From Ruminococcus sp. (lineage in GTDB: Bacteria > Bacillota_A > Clostridia > Oscillospirales > Acutalibacteraceae), in the NCBI GenBank assembly GCA_017481395.1, contig JAFUPE010000032.1:1-12115 (forward strand): a stretch of DNA of 12,115 bases, in the 5' to 3' direction. A program made the position numbers and the translations under genes. The notes under the pieces are model-generated. The model saw nothing but the letters and a program-made list of their open reading frames with translations. It had not been told where the DNA came from and searched no databases. Positions 7,682 to 12,115 of this stretch are shown piece after piece (position 1 is the first letter of the stretch; every line of letters starts with the position of its first letter).

Positions 7682-8764
7682 TTACTTTTTCTGTTTGGGG
7701 TCGAAGGCGTCTCTGAGGCCGTCGCCCAAAAGGTTAAGGGAAAGAACAATAACGCAAATTGTAATTGCGGGAACCAGGAGTCTGTAAACATCACTGTAGA
7801 TGTAGGAAAGATTTTCAGAAGCAAGAGAGCCGAGAGAAGGCATAGGAATTGAAACACCAAGACCTAAGAACGAAAGGAAGCTCTCTGTAAAAATTGCATT
7901 GGGAATCTGCAAAGCTGTAGAAATAACCATAACGCTGATACAGTTGGGAAGAAGATGCTTACGGATAATTCTTGCAGGAGACGCACCAAGTGCCTTTGCG
8001 GTTAAAACGAACTCCTGCTGTTTGATTGAAAGAATCTGGCCGCGGATAAGACGTGCCATAGATACCCAGTAAAGAAGTGCGAATACAAGGAAAATTGAAA
8101 TCATACCTGTACCGATTTTTTCGAGGAAAGTGCCCTCAATAACCGGAGCCAGAGTCTGCTTGAACACAACGGAGAAAAGAATAACCATAAGCATATCGGG
8201 CAGAGAATAGATGATATCAACAAATCTCATCATTACAAGGTCAACCTTGCCGCCTGCATAGCCTGCGATTGAGCCGTAAAGCGTACCGATAATTAAAACG
8301 ATAATCGAAGCAAAAAGACCAACGGAAAGAGAAATTCTTGTGCCGTAAACAACTCGGATAAAATAATCTCTGCCTAAGGAGTCAGTACCCAAGATGTGAG
8401 GGAATATGTCCTCGCCTGCTTCTATACGCTCAAGCTCGGTAGTACCATACTGAAAAGGCTTTAAGTTGTTATAGCTTGAATCGGGCAAATCGCCCTGAAG
8501 GCTTAACTGCTGGTCATATGTGTAGGGATAAACCATAGGAACAATGATTACTGCAAGAATAATCAAAACAAGCAAAATTGCACAGGTAACGGCTACCTTG
8601 TTTTTGAAGAGGCGGCGCATACCGTCCTTGAAGAAGGTTACGCTTTCTCTCTCAATAACCTGCTGCTCTTTTTCAGAAGCAGACGCCTTTTCCCACATTG
8701 AAGTGTCAAGGTGCAATGTAAGGGGCTTTTTTGTAAGAAGGTTTTTTACATCCGTATTTTTCAT
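7682..8764 (-). CDS. oppC: Peptide ABC transporter permease OppC/DppC
   Basis: Second half of the transmembrane channel. In the 360 residues, a long charged cytoplasmic N-terminus (1-56) precedes the first membrane helix (about 57-79). An external loop follows, ending in the family motif HILGTDSLGRD (123-133), and then the BPD_transp_1 helices. The EAA loop that contacts the ATPases is EFVLTAKALGASPARI and onward (251-274). It ends with LGDGLRDAFDPKQKK, typical of OppC. Its Shine-Dalgarno AAGGAGG (8773-8779) overlaps the oppB TAA, so expression is coupled; the oppD start is 15 bases past its stop. The N-terminal cytoplasmic stretch of about 56 residues is somewhat long, a known trait of the OppC N-terminal region. 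Confidence 0.95.
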   Translation of the reverse strand: MKNTDVKNLLTKKPLTLHLDTSMWEKASASEKEQQVIERESVTFFKDGMRRLFKNKVAVTCAILLVLIILAVIIVPMVYPYTYDQQLSLQGDLPDSSYNNLKPFQYGTTELERIEAGEDIFPHILGTDSLGRDYFIRVVYGTRISLSVGLFASIIVLIIGTLYGSIAGYAGGKVDLVMMRFVDIIYSLPDMLMVILFSVVFKQTLAPVIEGTFLEKIGTGMISIFLVFALLYWVSMARLIRGQILSIKQQEFVLTAKALGASPARIIRKHLLPNCISVMVISTALQIPNAIFTESFLSFLGLGVSIPMPSLGSLASENLSYIYSDVYRLLVPAITICVIVLSLNLLGDGLRDAFDPKQKK

Positions 8765-8777
8765 TATTATAACCTCC

Positions 8778-9704
8778 TTAAGAAAGATCTACTCTGGGGT
8801 CGAAAAGCTTGTAAAGAATATCCGACAAGAGCATCATAACAGTAACAATAATTGCAAGGAAAATTGTAGTACCCATAATCATTGTATAATCGCGGTTGAC
8901 AATAGAAGATACAAAGTATTTACCAAGACCGGGAACAGCAAAAATATGCTCTACTACCAGTGAGCCTGTTAAAATAAAGGCCACCATAGGACCTGCGTAA
9001 GTAATTACAGGTGTAACTGCATTTTTAAGAGCGTGCTTAAAAAGCACCTTTGAGGGTGCAACACCCTTTGCACGTGCTGTACGGATATAGTCCTGACCTA
9101 AAACGTCAAGCATGCTTGAACGTGTAAGTCGGATGATATACGCCATGGGATACAGCATAAGCGAAATAATGGGAAGCACCAAGCCTGCCGCGGTTTGTCC
9201 GTTGGCAGGGAATATATTCATTTCAATACAGAACAGCCACAACAGCAGCGTCGCCACAATAAACGACGGCATGGCAACAAAGGCGGTAGAAACAACCATT
9301 ATAATACGGTCAATAAGCTTATTATGGAAAACCGCCGCCAATGAACCGAAAATAAGACCAAGTACAATGGCACCTGCCGCCGCAATAAGTCCCAGCTTGG
9401 CAGAAGAAGCAAAGCCTTCCATAATAACATCCATAACGTATCTGCCGTCCATCTTCATCGAAGGACCAAAGTCAAGGCGGACCGCACCCTTAAGGTAATT
9501 AAGATACTGCTCAAACAAAGGCTTGTCCAGACCAAATTTAGCGTTTAATGCCGCCAAGGTCTCTTCAGTGACGGATTTTTCGCTGGTGAAGGGACCGCCG
9601 GGGATGAAGTTCATTATAAAGAAAGTGATAGTAATTACCAAGAATATGGTAACTACAGCAAGCACAAGTCTTTTCAATATATAGAAAAGAAATTTTTTGT
9701 CCAT
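8778..9704 (-). CDS. oppB: Peptide ABC transporter permease OppB/DppB
   Basis: First half of the channel and first gene of oppBCDFA. The 308 residues open with FLFYILKRLVLAVVTIFLV, the usual OppB first helix (about 8-31), followed by FIPGGPF. The external domain has FGLDKPLFEQYLNYL. Further helices lead to the EAA loop YIRTARAKGVAPSKV and onward (206-229), and the end is ILYKLFDPRVDLS. The helix count and motifs fit the five-to-six-helix family. Its Shine-Dalgarno, AAGGAA (9715-9720), is 10 bases before ATG and clearly weaker than those of the other opp genes. A promoter lies 37 bases upstream of the start (9741-9769). Confidence 0.95.
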   Translation of the reverse strand: MDKKFLFYILKRLVLAVVTIFLVITITFFIMNFIPGGPFTSEKSVTEETLAALNAKFGLDKPLFEQYLNYLKGAVRLDFGPSMKMDGRYVMDVIMEGFASSAKLGLIAAAGAIVLGLIFGSLAAVFHNKLIDRIIMVVSTAFVAMPSFIVATLLLWLFCIEMNIFPANGQTAAGLVLPIISLMLYPMAYIIRLTRSSMLDVLGQDYIRTARAKGVAPSKVLFKHALKNAVTPVITYAGPMVAFILTGSLVVEHIFAVPGLGKYFVSSIVNRDYTMIMGTTIFLAIIVTVMMLLSDILYKLFDPRVDLS

Positions 9705-9740
9705 AGTTTTCCCGTTCCTTACAAAAAAGTTTTATTTTTT

Positions 9741-9769
9741 ATAATATCACAAAGTCACAAACAATTCAA
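9741..9769 (-). promoter_or_regulatory. Probable promoter of oppBCDFA (extended -10)
   Basis: On the minus strand TTGAAT (9769-9764), a 17-base spacer, then TATTAT (9746-9741), with TGTGA directly before the -10 (TRTGN type). Transcription would start near 9734, leaving a leader of about 30 bases. It lies in the 99-base gap between the GH13 stop and oppB. Confidence 0.65.
9747..9761. repeat. Doubled TCACAAA box inside the oppB promoter spacer
   Basis: In plus orientation TCACAAA-G-TCACAAA (9747-9753 and 9755-9761); the minus strand reads TTTGTGA twice with 8-base period. It fills most of the spacer between -35 and -10. The same 15-base arrangement, with A in the middle, is at 5662-5676. One half-site also serves as the extended -10, so only the doubling suggests an operator. 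Confidence 0.5.
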
Positions 9770-9792
9770 TATGTTAAACAATGAAATTATAG

Positions 9793-9820
9793 ATTTTGCT
9801 AAGTTAATTATTAGCAAATT
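9793..9820 (-). other. Weak AT-rich hairpin across the GH13 stop codon
   Basis: TTTGCTAA (9795-9802) pairs with TTAGCAAA (9811-9818) around an 8-base loop that contains the GH13 TAA. On the minus strand there is no clear U-tract after it, only ATCTATAATTTC. At best this is a weak terminator, so GH13 transcripts may run on into opp. Confidence 0.35.
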
Positions 9821-11693
9821 CTCTTCTTGAAACCATAATGGCACAACCGAGAGAAGGCACCACAAGCTTGCCGCCCTCTACACGAGTACCCATAACAGGT
9901 TTGCCGTAGCCTGAGGTAAAGCAAGCGGGAATATCAATAATTATATCAGAAAAACCCGAGTTAAAAGCACAGAAAAGTCCCTCGTCAGCAGTTGTTCTTA
10001 AATAAGAAAGCAGTCTGCCCTGAGAATAAACGTTAACAAAATTGCTGTCCCAGAGGGTTTCACAGCTTCTTCTAAGCGCACCAAGTTCCTTGTGCCACTC
10101 TATAAGCTCTTGGTTCTCTCTGCCCCAAGGATAGCACGCACGGTTAAAGGGATCGCGATAACCCTCCATACCTGCCTCATCGCCGTAATAAACACAGGGG
10201 AAGCCGGGAAGAGTGTACTGAATTGCAGCAGCCATCTTCATAAGCTTTATGCCCCTTTGTCTCTGCTCGGGAGTAAGCTTCTGGTTAGCCTGCCACCATC
10301 GGTCTCTGCCGTTTAAAGGCTCGCCTGCCATTACAGTTAAGGCACGCTCGGTATCGTGGGTCGAAAGCAGATTCATAAGCACCCTGAGCACAGGCTTGGG
10401 GTAGTTTTCTACAACGCTCATAATCTGGTCCATTACGTATTTTGCGTCCACGCCTCTTACAAAATCAAGAATGGCGTTTCTGAACACATAGTTCATAACA
10501 GAGTCAAGCTGCTCACCTAAAAGGAAGCGGCGGCGGGCTCCGTAGCTTTCCTTGTTAGAGGCATCCTCCCACACCTCACCGATAACAATACCTTCGGGGT
10601 CCTGAGCCTTGACAGCCTTGCGTAGGTTTTCGAGGAATTCGTCGGGTAACTCGTCGGCAACGTCAAGCCTCCAGCCCGAATTACCATGGCGCATATAATT
10701 TCTTACAACGCCCTTTTCGCCGTTGATATATTCATTATAAGCGGGGTCGTTTTCGTTAACCTCTGGTAACGTATAAAAACCCCACCAAGAGTTGTAGTTA
10801 TCGGGCCACTGGTGGAAGTTATACCAGCTGTAATAAGGAGATTTTTGGTCTCTGTAGGCACCGCCCTCGCCGTATCTGCCCGAACGGTTGAAATAAATGC
10901 TGTCTGCACCTGTGTGGCTGAAAACGCCGTCGTTAATAACTCTTATATCTAACTTCTTGGCCTCAGCACAAAGCTCCTCGAAGTCCTCGATAGTACCCAG
11001 CATGGGGTCAACAGCGTCGTAGTTACCCGTGTCGTAGCGGTGGTTAGAGTAAGCCTCGCAAATAGGATTAAGATAAATACAGCTTACGCCTAATTCCTTT
11101 AAATAAGGTAATTTCTGAGTAATACCCTTAAGGTCGCCCTTAAAGAAGTCTGTATTTGTAATTTCGCCGTATTCATTAGGCATCCAATCAGGGCACTGAT
11201 ACCAGTCGTTCTGAATTTTTAAATCTGTACGCTTTATAGCCTTTTCCTCGCCGCTGAAATTAAAGCGGTCGGGAAAAATCTGATACATTACGCCGCCTAC
11301 AGGCCAGTCGGGCGTTTTAAAGCCTTTTTTGTAAGCAGTAATCTGCCAGCTTCTGCCGGGAGAACGCTCAATCGAGCTTTTTCGGTCAACATCAGCTGGC
11401 ACCAGAAAACGAGTACCTTCTGCGGTCTGAAGCTTGAAGCTGTACCAATAAAGACCCATTTCTTCGGGCGTAAAGTCGCATTCCCATATACCTGTGTCGT
11501 TGTCAAATGAGCCTGTCCAGAAAAGCTTTACAAAGACCCAGTCGTAGCTGTAATCATACTTTACAGCTAACTCTGCCTGACTGCAGCGAAGGTCGCGGGG
11601 CAAAAGAATTCTGAAATGAATTTTTGTGCCCTCTTCAACTGCGCCGAAGGGCGATTTGTAGAAAGGATTGCGTGAATCGAATTGAGGAAACAT
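9804..11693 (-). CDS. Cytoplasmic GH13 alpha-glucan hydrolase (neopullulanase / cyclomaltodextrinase / alpha-glycosidase type)
   Basis: Hydrolyses alpha-glucosidic bonds in malto-oligosaccharides or related alpha-glucans. The 629 residues start with a beta-sandwich domain (about 15-105), then WPVGGVMYQIFPDRF-type entry to the (beta/alpha)8 barrel (130-144). GH13 regions: GDLKGI (186-191), region I DGVFSH (255-260), LPEVN (309-313, at the place of the MPKLN motif of neopullulanases), region II GWRLDVADE (340-348, nucleophile Asp344), region III GEVWED (372-377, acid/base Glu373), region IV STHDTE (444-449, Asp447) and GFPCVYYGDEAGMEG (497-511). All catalytic residues are present. A C-terminal beta domain ends the protein. 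There is no signal peptide, so it acts in the cytosol on imported sugar or stored glycogen. GGAG (11701-11704) is 7 bases from ATG. The exact subfamily (GH13_20 or GH13_39-like) is unsettled. Confidence 0.93.
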   Translation of the reverse strand: MFPQFDSRNPFYKSPFGAVEEGTKIHFRILLPRDLRCSQAELAVKYDYSYDWVFVKLFWTGSFDNDTGIWECDFTPEEMGLYWYSFKLQTAEGTRFLVPADVDRKSSIERSPGRSWQITAYKKGFKTPDWPVGGVMYQIFPDRFNFSGEEKAIKRTDLKIQNDWYQCPDWMPNEYGEITNTDFFKGDLKGITQKLPYLKELGVSCIYLNPICEAYSNHRYDTGNYDAVDPMLGTIEDFEELCAEAKKLDIRVINDGVFSHTGADSIYFNRSGRYGEGGAYRDQKSPYYSWYNFHQWPDNYNSWWGFYTLPEVNENDPAYNEYINGEKGVVRNYMRHGNSGWRLDVADELPDEFLENLRKAVKAQDPEGIVIGEVWEDASNKESYGARRRFLLGEQLDSVMNYVFRNAILDFVRGVDAKYVMDQIMSVVENYPKPVLRVLMNLLSTHDTERALTVMAGEPLNGRDRWWQANQKLTPEQRQRGIKLMKMAAAIQYTLPGFPCVYYGDEAGMEGYRDPFNRACYPWGRENQELIEWHKELGALRRSCETLWDSNFVNVYSQGRLLSYLRTTADEGLFCAFNSGFSDIIIDIPACFTSGYGKPVMGTRVEGGKLVVPSLGCAIMVSRREFANN

Positions 11694-11737
11694 TAAACCA
11701 CTCCAAAGTGAAATTATATATAAACATAGAGAATAAT

Positions 11738-11766
11738 ATTATATAAAAAAATCCTGTCTCTGTCAA
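11738..11766 (-). promoter_or_regulatory. Perfect-consensus sigma-A promoter of the GH13 gene
   Basis: On the minus strand TTGACA (11766-11761), 17 bases, TATAAT (11743-11738): a full match to consensus at optimal spacing. Transcription would start near 11731, giving a leader of about 38 bases. No clear cre site or LacI-type operator could be made out around it, although catabolite control would be usual for such a gene. Confidence 0.85.
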
Positions 11767-11795
11767 CAAAGGCAACGGATTTGTCGCTTTATTCT

Positions 11796-11830
11796 TAAAA
11801 AATAAAAGAGGACGGTTAATTTCCGTCCTT
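11796..11830 (-). terminator. Minus-strand intrinsic terminator after the hairpin array
   Basis: AGGACGG (11809-11815) pairs with CCGTCCT (11823-11829) around a 7-base AT loop; a G-T pair extends the stem. On the minus strand it is followed by CTTTTATTTTTTAAG, a good U-tract. It ends whatever transcript passes through 11841-11906 and sits 30 bases before the GH13 -35, insulating that promoter from tRNA transcription. Confidence 0.75.
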
Positions 11831-11840
11831 ACTAATTTCT

Positions 11841-11906
11841 GTGCCTCAGGCACATATCGCAAATCCCGAAAGGGATTCATATCGCTTGCAAGGCAAAGCC
11901 TTGCAA
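11841..11906. repeat. Array of three short hairpins linked by ATATCGC
   Basis: In plus orientation: GTGCC-TCA-GGCAC (11841-11853), ATATCGC (11854-11860), AATCCC-GAAA-GGGATT (11862-11877), ATATCGC (11879-11885), then TTGCAAGGC-AAA-GCCTTGCAA (11886-11906). All three stems are perfect (5, 6 and 9 bp) with 3-4 base loops, and the linkers repeat exactly with a 25-base period. No open frame uses it. It may be an interspersed repeat element or part of a small structured RNA ended by the terminator at 11796-11830. Confidence 0.7.
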
Positions 11907-11908
11907 AT

Positions 11909-11936
11909 AAAAAGAGCCTCCCCTTTTGGGAAGACT
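11909..11936 (-). terminator. Probable terminator of the tRNA-Glu/tRNA-Leu transcript
   Basis: On the minus strand AGTCTTCCC (11936-11928) pairs with GGGGAGGCT (11923-11915) around an AAAA loop: nine pairs, two of them G-U. A T5 run follows (11913-11909) after one C. It lies about 50 bases past the tRNA-Leu 3' end. Confidence 0.65.
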
Positions 11937-11987
11937 TATCAAAAAACTTTTGCGGTAAATTGCCGAGATGTAAGCAGACCAAGGAAA

Positions 11988-12073
11988 TGGTGCCGGTGAC
12001 CGGACTTGAACCGGTACGGTATTGCTACCGAGGGATTTTAAGTCCCTTGTGTCTGCCATTCCACCACACCGGC
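11988..12073 (-). tRNA. tRNA-Leu (anticodon UAA)
   Basis: The 86-base gene includes an encoded CCA (11990-11988). Acceptor stem GCCGGTG (12073-12067) pairs fully with CACCGGC (11998-11992), with discriminator A. The anticodon arm GGGA-CTTAAAA-TCCC places TAA at 12040-12038. A long variable arm, CGGTAGCAATACCG (12030-12017), marks a class II tRNA, and the T arm is ACCGG-TTCAAGT-CCGGT. Transcribed 8 bases after tRNA-Glu, so the pair is one transcript. It decodes UUA and, by wobble, UUG. Confidence 0.97.
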
Positions 12074-12081
12074 AGAAAAAG

Positions 12082-12115
12082 TGGTGACCCGGACGAGAAT
12101 CGAACTCGTGTTACC
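12082..12115 (-). tRNA. tRNA, 3' portion, probably tRNA-Glu (5' part beyond window)
   Basis: Only the last 34 bases are present: GGTAAC of the variable region, the T arm ACGAG-TTCGATT-CTCGT (12109-12093), the acceptor 3' strand CCGGGTC (12092-12086), discriminator A and an encoded CCA (12084-12082). The anticodon is outside the window. The stretch GGTAACACG before the T arm and the 3' end GGGTCACCA match the Bacillus/Clostridium tRNA-Glu(UUC) as I remember it, so the identity is an inference; that a tRNA is here is certain. Confidence 0.8.

Noticed and set aside
8544..8963. 139-codon plus-strand open frame across oppC-oppB
   Set aside because: Antisense to two membrane genes and across their junction; no plausible protein features.
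9793..9820. Strong terminator between GH13 and oppB
   Set aside because: The stem is 8 bp, AT-rich and overlaps the stop codon, with no proper U-tract; kept only as a weak hairpin.
11841..11906. CRISPR array
   Set aside because: Only two 7-base identical linkers; the segments between are self-complementary hairpins rather than spacers, and there are no cas genes.
11635..12059. Minus-strand open frames (115 and 60 codons) across the GH13 leader and the tRNA-Leu gene
   Set aside because: They read through a tRNA, a hairpin array and terminators; no coding signal.
11988..12115. tRNA-associated integration site of a mobile element
   Set aside because: No integrase, no duplicated tRNA 3' end and no transposase or phage gene anywhere in the window.

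Overview
The window looks like ordinary chromosome from a low-to-mid GC clostridial Firmicute, probably a gut member of the Oscillospirales/Ruminococcaceae type. The basis is the strong AGGAGG-type ribosome binding sites, TRTGN extended -10 promoters, a cysteine-rich clostridial HisRS, a tRNA-Glu matching the Bacillus/Clostridium type, and a C-terminal fragment of the GGGtGRT protein family. This placement comes from reading the proteins by eye, not from a search.

Layout, left to right. (1) The 3' end of a plus-strand GGGtGRT-family gene (2-199) with a clean intrinsic terminator. (2) A plus-strand aminoacyl-tRNA synthetase operon, hisS-aspS (449-3544), with its own extended -10 promoter and a strong terminator. 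No T-box leader is visible. (3) A 177-base convergent gap that holds terminators for both flanking operons. (4) A minus-strand family-5 ABC importer operon in the order oppB-oppC-oppD-oppF-oppA (9704 down to 3722). Its first four genes are tightly coupled and a 181-base gap precedes the solute-binding lipoprotein gene. (5) A minus-strand cytoplasmic GH13 alpha-glucan hydrolase (11693-9804) behind a perfect-consensus TTGACA-17-TATAAT promoter. (6) A noncoding stretch (11694-11987) with two minus-strand terminators and a row of three short hairpins linked by ATATCGC. (7) A minus-strand tRNA pair, tRNA-Glu (cut by the window edge) followed by tRNA-Leu(UAA).

How the genes fit together: hisS and aspS supply charged tRNAs. 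OppA should capture oligopeptides outside the membrane, OppB/OppC form the channel and OppD/OppF drive uptake with ATP. The GH13 enzyme has no signal peptide, so it would act on malto-oligosaccharides in the cytosol. It lies upstream of opp on the same strand with no strong terminator between, so some read-through into opp is possible.

I do not see a defence system, prophage, CRISPR array or clearly new multi-gene system. The signals most worth following are a doubled TCACAAA box found both in the oppB promoter spacer and at the oppF-oppA junction, and the ATATCGC-linked hairpin array beside the tRNA genes.
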